Under the pieces are notes generated by a model. The model was not told the origin of the DNA. It ran no database searches and saw only the letters and a list, made by a program, of their open reading frames with translations. A stretch of DNA of 44,700 nucleotides from a virus: IMG/VR virus record IMGVR_UViG_3300032156_000023, positions 1-44,700 of that record, one strand, 5' to 3'. Positions 15,873-23,157 of the stretch are shown one piece after another. The position numbers were made by a program, and so were the translations under genes. Each line of letters starts with the position of its first letter. Position 1 is the stretch's first letter.

Positions 15873-16009
15873 TAACTTCCTCCTCGATGTTTATTAATCT
15901 TTCTTTCCAGAAAAAACAGAACAATAAGTGCAACTACAACTATCCCTAACCCTACTAATGCAAAACCTAAATCATCCTTATCTAGATACTGCCAGAATGG
16001 TTTGATCAT
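15872..16009 (-). CDS. small single-pass membrane protein (45 aa)
   Basis: The product begins MIKPFWQYLDKDDLG and has one hydrophobic helix (FALVGLGIVVVALIVLFFL) followed by a basic tail (ERKINKHRGG). This suggests an inner-membrane protein with the C-terminus in the cytoplasm. ATG follows GGAGGAAATT. Very small membrane proteins in phage accessory regions may act on lysis, superinfection or host transporters; nothing here decides between them. Confidence 0.65.
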   Translation of the reverse strand: MIKPFWQYLDKDDLGFALVGLGIVVVALIVLFFLERKINKHRGGS

Positions 16010-16039
16010 AATTTCCTCCATTTCTGTTTTTCGGAAATA

Positions 16040-16420
16040 TTAATTTCCTAAATTTCTATCTTTATTATATATAGCCTCTTCAACAGATTTTCTTACATCT
16101 AATCCTTCAGGACAAGAAGTCTCTTTTACTGTTCTTTTTATATCCTCAATTTTCTCTTTCACGTCTTGTATATCATTTCCATCATCATACCATTCAACCC
16201 AATCAGCATGTCCTTCACCATCGAAATTTTCATCATAGACTATGAGTCCTTGGACATTGCAATAATCAGGTTTAATATGATGCTTAAATTGAAAGTCATC
16301 ATAACTCGCGAGTACATCTAGTATAAGAATTGCTTCTTCTATATTCTTCACTGGAACTTTAAACGGCTTTATAGGTACTTGTGGTATATGCCACACTTTA
16401 AGGTCTCCTTGTTTTGGCAT
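16040..16420 (-). CDS. conserved phage protein of the type annotated as superinfection exclusion
   Basis: This 126-residue acidic protein contains GDLKVWHIPQVPIKPFKVPVKNIEEAILILDVLASYDDFQF followed by IKPDYCNVQGLIVYDE. This pattern is familiar from small phage proteins often labelled superinfection exclusion proteins. That label comes from family naming rather than from anything seen here. No membrane segment is present. ATG 16420 lies inside the end of the preceding small gene, with AAGGAG just upstream, so they are coupled. Confidence 0.6.
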   Translation of the reverse strand: MPKQGDLKVWHIPQVPIKPFKVPVKNIEEAILILDVLASYDDFQFKHHIKPDYCNVQGLIVYDENFDGEGHADWVEWYDDGNDIQDVKEKIEDIKRTVKETSCPEGLDVRKSVEEAIYNKDRNLGN

Positions 16421-16571
16421 TTTTCTTCTCCTTTTTAGCTAGTTGATACTCCGGCCTTTTACCCTTACAGTGTACAGCTCCTTTATCATCTGTTGTATAC
16501 TGACGTCCTCGAATCGAATAACCCTCACCTAATACTTTGCGCCTTAACCTTTTTGCTATTGTTCCTCTCAT
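16398..16571 (-). CDS. small basic protein (57 aa)
   Basis: A short gene behind GGAGGAAAG encoding MRGTIAKRLRRKVLGEGYSIR and a Lys/Arg-rich remainder. The high positive charge suggests binding to RNA or DNA. It overlaps the next gene by 23 bases and supplies its ribosome-binding site. It starts 10 bases after the exonuclease stop. Family not recognised. Confidence 0.6.
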   Translation of the reverse strand: MRGTIAKRLRRKVLGEGYSIRGRQYTTDDKGAVHCKGKRPEYQLAKKEKKNAKTRRP

Positions 16572-16580
16572 CTTTCCTCC

Positions 16581-17141
16581 TTATATTAACGTAGCTAAAA
16601 TCCTCGCAACGTTCACTGCATCATCAATTCCTCTGTGGTGAATTCCAACTGGCTCCATTCCAAGTATATCAAGAGCTCTAGCCATACCAACCTCGGAAGT
16701 AAGTTTATGTTTAACTGCGAACATTGTTTTAACATTTAAATGTCTTTGAGAAAATGGTACATGTTTTATTCCTTTTTCATAACATTCTCTGTTGATATGA
16801 TCTTTATCGAAAAATCCATAACTAGACCAGACTCTTCTGGGAGTCATATAAATATCAATAATATTTAAGAGTGCGGATATTAATGATTGTCCTTTATCTA
16901 CGTCCTCTTGTTTTAAAGTTGTAAGATTTTCACAAAAGGAGCTGATAGTTGTGTTCTCAGGTTTAATAATGTATCCCCTACTCATTGAAGCTTCTTTAGT
17001 ATTAATGTCTAGTAAACATATCCCAACTTCTATAATCTCGCTCTTAACATCTCTTCCATCTTCTAGCTTTGGAATTTGTCCTTTACCCCAACACGTAGTT
17101 TCTATATCTACAACTACAATCTTATCAAGGATTGGCTTCAT
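16581..17141 (-). CDS. DEDDh 3'-5' exonuclease
   Basis: The start is ATG 17141, giving MKPILDKIVVVDIETTCW; upstream in-frame sequence is the overlapping zinc-protein gene. The 186-residue product has the exonuclease motifs: ExoI, VDIETT (D12, E14); ExoII in SSYGFFDKDHINREC; and ExoIII, HHRGIDDAVNVARI with the H-x4-D pattern of the DEDDh group. Relatives include RNase T, oligoribonuclease and the epsilon proofreading subunit. The conserved WGKGQIP and QRHLNVKTMFAV are typical of small RNase-T/KapD-like enzymes. RNA or single-stranded DNA is the likely substrate; near tRNAs and RNA ligase, RNA end trimming is a reasonable inference. Confidence 0.82.
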   Translation of the reverse strand: MKPILDKIVVVDIETTCWGKGQIPKLEDGRDVKSEIIEVGICLLDINTKEASMSRGYIIKPENTTISSFCENLTTLKQEDVDKGQSLISALLNIIDIYMTPRRVWSSYGFFDKDHINRECYEKGIKHVPFSQRHLNVKTMFAVKHKLTSEVGMARALDILGMEPVGIHHRGIDDAVNVARILATLI

Positions 17142-17322
17142 GTTTTTTTGCCTCTCTGAGAATTTGCATGACCTTTCTATCTTTGAATTCTCCACATCCT
17201 TCATCATAATTTTTCTGTTCTTTCCTTGGAAATCTACAACATGTTCCATTCCTTACTTCTGGCAAATCTGAGTGAATCCAAAAATAACACAAACCACATT
17301 TTTCGTCTAAAACATTATGCAT
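17125..17322 (-). CDS. small Cys-rich putative zinc protein (65 aa)
   Basis: The product has CGLC near the start, then CC and a final C in EGCGEF, the arrangement of small metal-binding phage proteins (C-x2-C...G-x-CC-x-FPR). ATG 17322 follows GGAGGGG by about 4 bases. It overlaps the preceding gene by 8 bases and the exonuclease by 17. The tight packing and a good ribosome-binding site support it being real. Function unknown. Confidence 0.55.
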   Translation of the reverse strand: MHNVLDEKCGLCYFWIHSDLPEVRNGTCCRFPRKEQKNYDEGCGEFKDRKVMQILREAKKHEANP

Positions 17323-17722
17323 TTCGCCCCTCCTTTTCTTCGTTTTCTATTTGCATTAGTTGCTTAACTTGATAGATAACAAAAGACAAGTTTTCTTTAT
17401 CACTATTATCAGCTATATATTCTCCTTCAGAATCCATCGCCACTGCATGAAATGGAAAGTTAGTAATTGGATGTTCTTTCAACCATTGAACTGTATCAAG
17501 CATATCTTTAAAATGCATAACTACCTGATCATATGCTTGAACTTCCAATAAACTAAGATCCATTTCTTTAGCTACTTTCTCTAGTACATAATCATCAATT
17601 AAAGACGACTCACCCAACATTACAAAAATTAGAGGGGTGCCTTCAGAAAACTGCTTTGCATAAGCTTTTCTAAAACCCAATGCAGTAACCGTCTTTGATG
17701 AGAACTTCTTTTGCTCCTCCAT
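17315..17722 (-). CDS. hypothetical protein (135 aa)
   Basis: A soluble acidic protein beginning MEEQKKFSSKTVTALGFRKAY, with IFVMLGESSLIDDYVLEKVAKEMDLSLLEV in the middle and a helical, Glu-rich C-terminus. No catalytic motif is evident. It has a strong AAGGAGG site and lies downstream of the hairpin at 17759-17832, so it may begin a separate segment of the minus-strand cassette. Family not recognised. Confidence 0.6.
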   Translation of the reverse strand: MEEQKKFSSKTVTALGFRKAYAKQFSEGTPLIFVMLGESSLIDDYVLEKVAKEMDLSLLEVQAYDQVVMHFKDMLDTVQWLKEHPITNFPFHAVAMDSEGEYIADNSDKENLSFVIYQVKQLMQIENEEKEGRNA

Positions 17723-17758
17723 TAGAAGTACCTCCTTTCAAATTTAGTAGAAAAAAAT

Positions 17759-17832
17759 AAGGGAAGTTCACCTTTAATCTCCACTAATATTGGCGCCTTA
17801 CTTGGAAGGTTATTTCGTGAACTCCCTTTTTT
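17759..17832. terminator. long hairpin, probable bidirectional terminator
   Basis: GGGAAGTTCAC (17761-17771) and GTGAACTCCC (17817-17826) pair with one bulged A. TTTTTT follows on the plus strand and TTATTTTTTT on the minus strand. The 45-nt interior holds CCTT/AAGG pairing. It lies between the small membrane gene and the rest of the cassette and resembles the large repeats at 13672-13760 and 42939-43017. Confidence 0.65.
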
Positions 17833-17840
17833 AATCAGTA

Positions 17841-17987
17841 CTACTCAGGTTTAGATCTGGAGTTAGCTATAGCAATAATAGTAACACCAGCTAATGCTAT
17901 TACTGCAGCAGCTATAACCTCAACAGCAACACCTTTTACAACATCCCGAACATCGTTTCTCAACTTACTTTTTGTTTCAGCTTCCAT
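17841..17987 (-). CDS. small single-pass membrane protein (48 aa)
   Basis: The gene has a very strong AAGGAGGAG site. The product has a charged N-terminus (MEAETKSKLRNDVRDVVKG), one hydrophobic helix rich in Val, Ala and Ile (VEVIAAAVIALAGVTIIAIA) and a short polar tail. It is followed at once by a bidirectional hairpin terminator, so it may be a short monocistronic message from the divergent region 17988-18149. Possible roles include host membrane modification or lysis control; none can be chosen. Confidence 0.65.
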   Translation of the reverse strand: MEAETKSKLRNDVRDVVKGVAVEVIAAAVIALAGVTIIAIANSRSKPE

Positions 17988-18149
17988 GTTTCTTATCTCC
18001 TCCTTTCAAAACAAAAAATATCAACACTTTTTCTATTCGTTAATTAATATATATAGTAGATACGTGAGAACAAATAATAAAGACTACAATGAACAGACAG
18101 ATTAACTAGTCTAATATTCCAGAACAAATAAAAAATTTAGGCGGTGGCC
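17988..18149. promoter_or_regulatory. divergent intergenic region with two candidate plus-strand promoters
   Basis: This gap separates the minus cassette from the plus-strand tail operon and should hold promoters for both. Two copies of the repeated motif lie on the plus strand: GAACAAATAATAAAG (18068-18082) and GAACAAATAAAAAAT (18122-18136), the second 28 nt before the ATG at 18150. The centre is very AT-rich (TTAATTAATATATATAG near 18040-18058). No clear minus-strand copy was found. Confidence 0.45.
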
Positions 18150-18662
18150 ATGAAAATATTAGATTCATATTTGCAGAAGCTCAGTTCAGAACAAGTTACT
18201 ACTTCTGCAGCTGCAGGGATAACACCGTATGAATCTCCTACTACTGGAAAACCTTTAATTAAAAGTCCAAAAGGTAAACCAGTAGTTGTAGAAGCAGATG
18301 TAGAAGGTCCTAAAAGAATAATGGTTGATTTTGACGTTCCTATTCACAGATACTCAAAAGGTTATTTTAACGCACAAATTTATGACTTACCTACAGAAGA
18401 TGCGAAAGAAGCTCTTCAATTCTTAAAGAACGAAGGGTTCGAAATAGTTATTTTTTCTTCAAGAGTTTCATGTTCTGAACACCCTGAAACTTGCAAAGTA
18501 AATGAACAAGCTATAAGAGACTGGTTAGATAAAAATAGTATACCATTTGATATGATTACGTCAGACAAATTACATGCTCTAGTATATATTGATGATAGAG
18601 CAATTAGATTTTCAAGCTGGGGAGATACTATAGAATTTCTTAAGAGTTTGAACTTCTTTTAG
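18150..18662 (+). CDS. HAD-superfamily phosphatase-like protein
   Basis: The start is ATG 18150 rather than the GTG six bases upstream. The 170-residue product has a disordered Ser/Lys/Pro-rich N-terminus of about 53 residues. A compact HAD fold follows: motif I IMVDFD (D60, D62), motif II VIFSSR, and motif IV YIDDRAI. HAD enzymes transfer phosphate through an aspartyl intermediate. Phage relatives include 5'-nucleotidases and the phosphatase half of polynucleotide kinase. Here the usual DxDGT is DFDVPI, so activity is not certain. It heads the tail operon behind a candidate promoter, an unusual place for a metabolic enzyme. Confidence 0.7.
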   Translation: MKILDSYLQKLSSEQVTTSAAAGITPYESPTTGKPLIKSPKGKPVVVEADVEGPKRIMVDFDVPIHRYSKGYFNAQIYDLPTEDAKEALQFLKNEGFEIVIFSSRVSCSEHPETCKVNEQAIRDWLDKNSIPFDMITSDKLHALVYIDDRAIRFSSWGDTIEFLKSLNFF

Positions 18663-18673
18663 GAGAAATTAAA

Positions 18674-18928
18674 ATGCCGGAAACAGAAATTAAAAAAAGA
18701 GGTGGAGCATTAAGATACAGAACCCTTATACTTAAAGGTAAAAAGGGCAAGAAAGGCACTAAATACGCTCACATTGCTGTTGTTCCAAAACCTGGTCCTA
18801 GAGGTGGACACACTATAGTAGGGCCAGAACACACAGTAGGCAAGACTGAAAGTTTAGAGTTACAAACAGAAAAATTCCGTTACAGGTTATTTGGTAAGAT
18901 AGAAGACTACTTATCTTTAAACGATTAG
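18674..18928 (+). CDS. small basic protein (84 aa), unknown
   Basis: The product is rich in Lys, Arg and Gly (LKGKKGKKGTKYAHIAVVPKPGPRGGH), with an acidic C-terminus. It starts behind AGGAG, 11 bases after the HAD gene. The basic Gly-rich centre suggests nucleic-acid binding or a role in the virion interior. The family is not recognised. A promoter-like motif overlaps its stop, so the tail tube gene can be transcribed separately. Confidence 0.6.
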   Translation: MPETEIKKRGGALRYRTLILKGKKGKKGTKYAHIAVVPKPGPRGGHTIVGPEHTVGKTESLELQTEKFRYRLFGKIEDYLSLND

Positions 18929-18942
18929 AACAAAATAAAAAG
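18928..18942 (+). promoter_or_regulatory. candidate phage promoter motif
   Basis: GAACAAAATAAAAAG, starting 43 nt upstream of the tail tube ATG, agrees with the motif found before several other structural genes. Confidence 0.4.
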
Positions 18943-18970
18943 TAGAACGTGATTCTAAGGAGGTTATAAA

Positions 18971-19684
18971 ATGAGATATTCATTTGCAGAATTAGGCAGC
19001 AACATTCTAACAAGAAAATTCGGTGGTACTACCACTGGTGTGGCAGAACCCTATGTATCAGGTTACTTCTTTGTTTGGTTTGAAACACTTCCTTTAGATT
19101 TACCTTATTATGCAAGTCGAGGTTCAGCAAGGATAGGAAGTAAAGCAGAAATTCAGAACATTTTAGCAGCTACTTGTACTGGTGTTACTCCTCCAGGAGG
19201 TACACTTGGTAAAATTGAATTCACAGGCTTGGGTGGAATTAAGTGGGCAGTTCCAGGAAACGTAGAATATGGTAACGAAGTTACTATAAAATTCATCGAG
19301 TTTAGCAAAACACCTATACTAGATATTCTTCACGGCTGGGTTAAGATGATTAGGGACTACAGAATTGGTATTACTGAGCTTGAATCCAACCCTGAAGGAA
19401 CTGGCTATAACAAAGGTGTTTACTCTGCTGTCATGTATTACTGGACAACTGCTCCAGATGCCAAAACAATAGAATACTATGCATGTTATGATGGTATGTT
19501 TCCTGCAAGAGATCCACAAGAACTCTTTACTGGAGATGTAGAAACTGTAGCAAGGCTAGACATAGAAATTGGATTCAACGTAGACTATACTTGGCATGAA
19601 CCATGGGTCAAATCAAAGTGCGAAGGATATGCTGATCTGTTTATGCAAGCTAAAGAAGTTGTCAAAAATTACAGACAAAGATAA
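18971..19684 (+). CDS. tail tube protein (gp19-like)
   Basis: This 237-residue protein starts behind AAGGAGG. It has the pattern of contractile-tail tube subunits: FTGLGGIKWAVPGNVEYGNEVTIKFIEFSKTPILDILHGWVKMIRDYRIGI in the middle and FTGDVETVARLDIEIGFNVDYTWHEPWV near the C-terminus. Tube subunits stack as hexameric rings inside the sheath. It is larger than T4 gp19 (163 residues) but close to that of other large phages. Its place at the start of the baseplate operon fits. The sheath gene is separated from it by the reversed accessory cassette, which is unusual. Confidence 0.75.
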   Translation: MRYSFAELGSNILTRKFGGTTTGVAEPYVSGYFFVWFETLPLDLPYYASRGSARIGSKAEIQNILAATCTGVTPPGGTLGKIEFTGLGGIKWAVPGNVEYGNEVTIKFIEFSKTPILDILHGWVKMIRDYRIGITELESNPEGTGYNKGVYSAVMYYWTTAPDAKTIEYYACYDGMFPARDPQELFTGDVETVARLDIEIGFNVDYTWHEPWVKSKCEGYADLFMQAKEVVKNYRQR

Positions 19685-19714
19685 TATAATTATCATATAA
19701 ATTAGGAGGAAGAA

Positions 19715-20545
19715 ATGTTTTCCATAACTAACTCTTTACTTTTCTTACTAAGTGTCAGAAGTACTTTATCTGAGTTCGTAGATACTAGTGAAGACATTAC
19801 TGAACGAGATAAAAGGAAACTCAAAACTTTCTTCATGGAACAAGGTACAGATTATGAAGTTATGCACTTCTTTGTCAGAGGATCTTTTCCCAAGAACAGA
19901 TTTGATTCAGTTGATGAAGTTAAAGTACATGAAGAACTTAAATCTCACATAAGAGAGAATTTTATTCCGCTGAAGAAGTTTGTTGATGAAGAAACAGTTA
20001 AGATAGTTTTGACAGAGCTTGCTCCAATCACTCCGAAAGGACTATCTTCATCTACAGTTATACTTGAGATGATAGCTGCTGGCAACGTTAACTTAACAGA
20101 ACGTTCCAGAGAAGAATGGAATAAGAAAGCTGAAAAAGTATATCAACGAATTAGAAAAGTTCCAGGAAAAGTACTTAGTGCTCTTGAAAAATCTGCTCAA
20201 CAAGGCAAGATCCATAGTATAACTGCTTATATTAGTAAGCATAAAAAAGGACTTACATACATGGCAGCCGGAGTTGTTGTTGCTCTAGCTACTTTAGCTG
20301 CTTATAAAATCTACAAAAATAAACTTACTCCAGCTGCAAAAGCTTGTAAACAATATACTGGGCCAGAGAAAGCTAACTGTATGGCAAAGTATAAACTCGA
20401 TGCACTAAAAGCTCAGCATGATGCTCTCAAAACTGCGCTTTCAGCTTGTAGTAATACAGCTGAACCAGAGAAGTGCAGAACTGTACTAGATAACAAGATC
20501 AAAAAAGTTGAAGGAAGAATCAGTAGACTTTCTAAACAAGTCTAG
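19715..20545 (+). CDS. hydrophobic-segment/Cys-rich tail-operon protein, family member 1
   Basis: This 276-residue protein starts behind AGGAGGA. The N-terminal half is helical. A basic region leads to one hydrophobic segment (GLTYMAAGVVVALATLAAYKIYK, about residues 180-202). A C-terminal helical, Cys-bearing module follows: C-x10-C (AKACKQYTGPEKANCMAKY), then SACSNTAEPEKCRTVLDNKI with C-x8-C. The same C-terminal module occurs in the proteins at 22520 and 23300, so these are paralogues. Function unknown; a virion protein that inserts into or crosses membrane is a reasonable inference from the layout and the baseplate context. Confidence 0.65.
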   Translation: MFSITNSLLFLLSVRSTLSEFVDTSEDITERDKRKLKTFFMEQGTDYEVMHFFVRGSFPKNRFDSVDEVKVHEELKSHIRENFIPLKKFVDEETVKIVLTELAPITPKGLSSSTVILEMIAAGNVNLTERSREEWNKKAEKVYQRIRKVPGKVLSALEKSAQQGKIHSITAYISKHKKGLTYMAAGVVVALATLAAYKIYKNKLTPAAKACKQYTGPEKANCMAKYKLDALKAQHDALKTALSACSNTAEPEKCRTVLDNKIKKVEGRISRLSKQV

Positions 20546-20578
20546 CTACAATCCGAATGAAAGGAGATAAAACAATCT

Positions 20579-21373
20579 ATGGTATTCACAGGATTTAACG
20601 ACATTAAGTATCCAGAATATGAGGTAATAACACCTCAAACTCACCTTTCTTTTACAGTGAGATCACTCAACGTTCAAGAAGAAGAAAACATGAAAGGGAG
20701 TCTAATGACTCCTGTAAAAGTTACTGAACACTTAAATAAGTGTATTTATGATGTATTAGTTAAGAAACCAGATAGTATAACTGACTTCAAAGATTTTCTA
20801 AAACAAATTACTCTAAAAGATAGAGATGCTCTTCTCTATGGTTTATATCATATTACTTACGAAGAGATCAGAAATTATGATGTTAGATGTGGAACATGTA
20901 AAAAAGAATATCCAATTACTATCAAAGCATCTGATATGTTTAGTTACACTTCTTATCCAGGAGATGACGTACTAACAAAAAGAGTTAAAGTGGACTTACC
21001 AGTTTCAAAAAGCATTACTACTTATATCAAGCAACCAACACTACAAGACGAGCTTGATGCTTTAAGAAATTTAGTCACTCTAAAGGGTACTAATTTAGAT
21101 GCAGTTACTCAAACTTTAATTGTAGACAAGTTCGAAGAAGAGGTCGAAGGGAAAACAAAAACGAATGTTTTCTCAGATAGGTACGAAATACTAGAAGCTT
21201 TTAAAACTTTACCAGCTAGAGATAGAAGACTAATTAACAAATCATATATTGAGCATTTTGGGAACTATGGAATTGAACTTAAAATGAAAAGTTTCTGTTC
21301 ATCTTGTGGAGCTGAAGAGATTATAACGGTGGACCTCGTAGAAAACTTTTTTCGTATGGTATACTCAGTTTGA
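20579..21373 (+). CDS. tail/baseplate assembly protein, T4 gp26/gp51-like
   Basis: This 264-residue protein begins MVFTGFNDIKYPEYEVITPQ and contains LNKCIYDVLVKKPDSITDFKDFLKQITLKDRDALLYGLYHITYEEIRNYDV, the pattern I associate with the T4-type baseplate hub assembly family. A zinc-binding pair follows: CGTC at about residue 108 and CSSC near the C-terminus. Such proteins assist assembly of the tail or hub. The frame ends at TGA 21371-21373. However, a long coding frame without a start continues in +1 directly after the TTTTTTC run at 21347-21353, so a 330-residue fusion product may also be made. Confidence 0.7.
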   Translation: MVFTGFNDIKYPEYEVITPQTHLSFTVRSLNVQEEENMKGSLMTPVKVTEHLNKCIYDVLVKKPDSITDFKDFLKQITLKDRDALLYGLYHITYEEIRNYDVRCGTCKKEYPITIKASDMFSYTSYPGDDVLTKRVKVDLPVSKSITTYIKQPTLQDELDALRNLVTLKGTNLDAVTQTLIVDKFEEEVEGKTKTNVFSDRYEILEAFKTLPARDRRLINKSYIEHFGNYGIELKMKSFCSSCGAEEIITVDLVENFFRMVYSV

Positions 21374-21572
21374 TGAAATAGAATCTTACAGAAAAACATT
21401 AGAAGAAAATATTTTCAATTGCATTGAGCTGACAAAACAGGGCTACTTAGAAACTATCATGATGCCAGTTAATAGATTCTACAATTTCTTAAAATGGAAA
21501 GCTGATCTTGAGAAAGAAAAACAAAAAATTATTGAGGAAAATCTGGCTAAGGCAAGAAGAGGAAAGAAATGA
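21342..21572 (+). CDS. +1-frame extension of the gp26/51-like protein (probable programmed frameshift product)
   Basis: This frame is open from 21342 to the TGA at 21570-21572 and has no ATG, GTG or TTG in its first 40 codons and no ribosome-binding site. After the T6C run it reads WYTQFDEIESYRKTLEEN, then MMPVNRFYNFLKWKADLEKEKQK, a helical sequence typical of the second part of phage tail assembly proteins. A +1 slip from TTT to TTC at 21350-21353, before the rare Arg codon CGT, would give a 258+72 residue fusion. An alternative is initiation at ATG-ATG about two-fifths of the way in, which loses the first helix. The stop overlaps the gp25-like start as ATGA. Confidence 0.6.
   Translation, partial: KTFFVWYTQFDEIESYRKTLEENIFNCIELTKQGYLETIMMPVNRFYNFLKWKADLEKEKQKIIEENLAKARRGKK
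21347..21353 (+). other. candidate +1 frameshift site TTTTTTC
   Basis: In the zero frame the codons are AAC TTT TTT CGT. Phe-tRNA can re-pair from TTT to TTC one base on, moving into the open +1 frame. CGT is rarely used among Arg codons in neighbouring genes, where AGA dominates, which could make the ribosome pause. Confidence 0.5.
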
Positions 21573-21994
21573 GGCCAAATAGCTTAGAAAAGTTTCAACA
21601 AACTTCAGTTGGATCCAAAGGGAGAGTAGTAGATTATATAGCTAAAATTACTCCATCTGGTGATTTACAAAAAGCTATTGATCTACAAGCTATCTTAACT
21701 TCATGGAACAATATACTTACAACTCCCTTGAGAACTTCTAGTTTCGACCCAGAGTTTGGTTCAGAACTATATAAGTTAATCTTTGACCCAGCTGATGATA
21801 TTACCCAGCAAAGAATAGATGACGAAGTTAGATATAGGTTAAATTCCTTTGACAATAGAGCATTAATTACTGATGTTCAAATTGAATTTCTTTCGAACAG
21901 AAAGGGATTTAACGTATCAGTTTTTGTTAAGTACAACAAACAACAAGGTCAATTTACATCAGTTATAACTGAATCTCTTTTATCTAACGACTAA
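21569..21994 (+). CDS. baseplate wedge protein (gp25-like)
   Basis: This 141-residue protein has the GPW/gp25 pattern: DLQKAIDLQAILTSWNNILTTPLRTSSFDPEFGSELYKLIFDPADDITQQRIDDEVRYRLNSFD. The conserved PLRTS...PEFGS..Y motif and the F-D-P-A-D turn are diagnostic. In T4, gp25 is part of the inner baseplate and primes sheath assembly. The start codon overlaps the end of the frameshift extension, so it is translationally coupled. Length is close to T4 gp25 (132 residues). Confidence 0.9.
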   Translation: MRPNSLEKFQQTSVGSKGRVVDYIAKITPSGDLQKAIDLQAILTSWNNILTTPLRTSSFDPEFGSELYKLIFDPADDITQQRIDDEVRYRLNSFDNRALITDVQIEFLSNRKGFNVSVFVKYNKQQGQFTSVITESLLSND

Positions 21995-22003
21995 GGCAAC
22001 TTA

Positions 22004-22504
22004 ATGGACAGACGAGTCTATTATTGTATTCTCAAAAAATATAAGGGTTTACTTAAGAAAAAATTTGTGGGTGTAACTCACTTGTTTATCTTGCCAAGAA
22101 CTGATTACGACTATTTATATTTGGCATTACTAGGCGAGAGGTCAGAAGTAACAGGTAGTTATGCTTGTATTTACATCACAAGAATTCCGAACGAAATATT
22201 AGATACTATTGTAACTGGAGAAAAAGAATACTTTGGTAACAGATTTGAAATAATAGAAGAAAAATTAGCAGAAGTTAAGACTCTTGATAAAGGAGCTTAC
22301 TTAATAAAACTTAAGGAAGATAGTGATGTCTTCTTGAAAAAAGAAATACTACTAACTTATCAAGCAGAAGAAAGTACTCCAAAGAAGAGGATATATAACA
22401 TAGTAACAAGGTTAGATTTAGAGACTAGAGAAGTTGGATTTGAAAGTCTGAGCAAATTTGCTCTAAAAAGTTTAATTTTATTACAACCATCAAGATTTAA
22501 GTAA
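22004..22504 (+). CDS. putative baseplate-operon protein, unknown
   Basis: A 166-residue basic protein (MDRRVYYCILKKYKGLLKKKF...) with alternating strands (YDYLYLALLGER, YACIYITRIPNEIL) and no clear motif. It is ten bases downstream of gp25, with only a weak ribosome-binding site, and followed by the first of three closely linked paralogues. A structural or assembly role is inferred from position alone. Confidence 0.6.
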   Translation: MDRRVYYCILKKYKGLLKKKFVGVTHLFILPRTDYDYLYLALLGERSEVTGSYACIYITRIPNEILDTIVTGEKEYFGNRFEIIEEKLAEVKTLDKGAYLIKLKEDSDVFLKKEILLTYQAEESTPKKRIYNIVTRLDLETREVGFESLSKFALKSLILLQPSRFK

Positions 22505-22519
22505 GGGAGGAACAAAAAA

Positions 22520-23131
22520 ATGGACTTCGATAAGAAAATATTTGAACAAGCTTGTAGAGATTACGTTCTAGGAGTAATTAACGAAAGCAAGTACTTAAGA
22601 AAAAGTCTTGTCCTAGTTGAACATGCAAAACTTTATGACTGGACAAAGAACAAAGCTAGTTACAACCAATTAGCAACAATTATCATCTCTGAAAGTGTAA
22701 GTACTAACAAACCAGTTACTGTACGTATGATTAAAGAACTTGAAGATACAGTAAGAGGTCTTGTCATTACACTTGAAGATGAAGAGAAGCCTGTAGCAAA
22801 AAAGTCTGTATTAGCAAAGAAGGTCATTGGAGTTCTAAAACACCCTATAAGAAAAGCTGCTGCAGTTGCAATAAAACACCCGATATATACAACAGCAGGT
22901 GTACTGTTAGGGCTATATCTATTTAGAAAATACATGACCTCTTGCGGAAAAAAGTGTAAGGGTGATCAAGCGTGCATAAAGCAATGTAAAGCAGACGCGA
23001 TAAAGACAACTATACGTAGTTTAGAATCTCAGATGAGCAACTGCAGAAATACTCCAAAACCAGAAAAATGCGAAGCGAAATTAAAGAAAGAAATTGCAAA
23101 ATGGAATCAGAAGTTAACTATGTTAGCTTAA
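22520..23131 (+). CDS. hydrophobic-segment/twin CX3C protein, family member 2
   Basis: This 203-residue protein starts behind GGGAGG. Its N-terminal module (IFEQACRDYVLGVINESKYLRKSLVLVEHAKLYDW) is shared with the proteins at 23158, 23300 and 24478. A basic stretch leads to a hydrophobic segment (IYTTAGVLLGLYLFRKYM, about residues 120-138). The C-terminus has a twin CX3C motif, CGKKC-x5-CIKQC, a helix, then C-x8-C (NCRNTPKPEKCEA). The even cysteine count and helical spacing suggest disulphide-locked helical hairpins, hence exposure outside the cytoplasm or in the virion. Function unknown. Confidence 0.68.
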   Translation: MDFDKKIFEQACRDYVLGVINESKYLRKSLVLVEHAKLYDWTKNKASYNQLATIIISESVSTNKPVTVRMIKELEDTVRGLVITLEDEEKPVAKKSVLAKKVIGVLKHPIRKAAAVAIKHPIYTTAGVLLGLYLFRKYMTSCGKKCKGDQACIKQCKADAIKTTIRSLESQMSNCRNTPKPEKCEAKLKKEIAKWNQKLTMLA

Positions 23132-23157
23132 CAAAAACTTTTGGTAAGCGTATTAAC

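Noticed and set aside
23068-23157. Upstream extension of the 39-residue mini-paralogue to an ATG at 23068
   Set aside because: The extra part overlaps the preceding Cys-rich gene in another frame and has no similarity to the family; the shared module starts at 23158.
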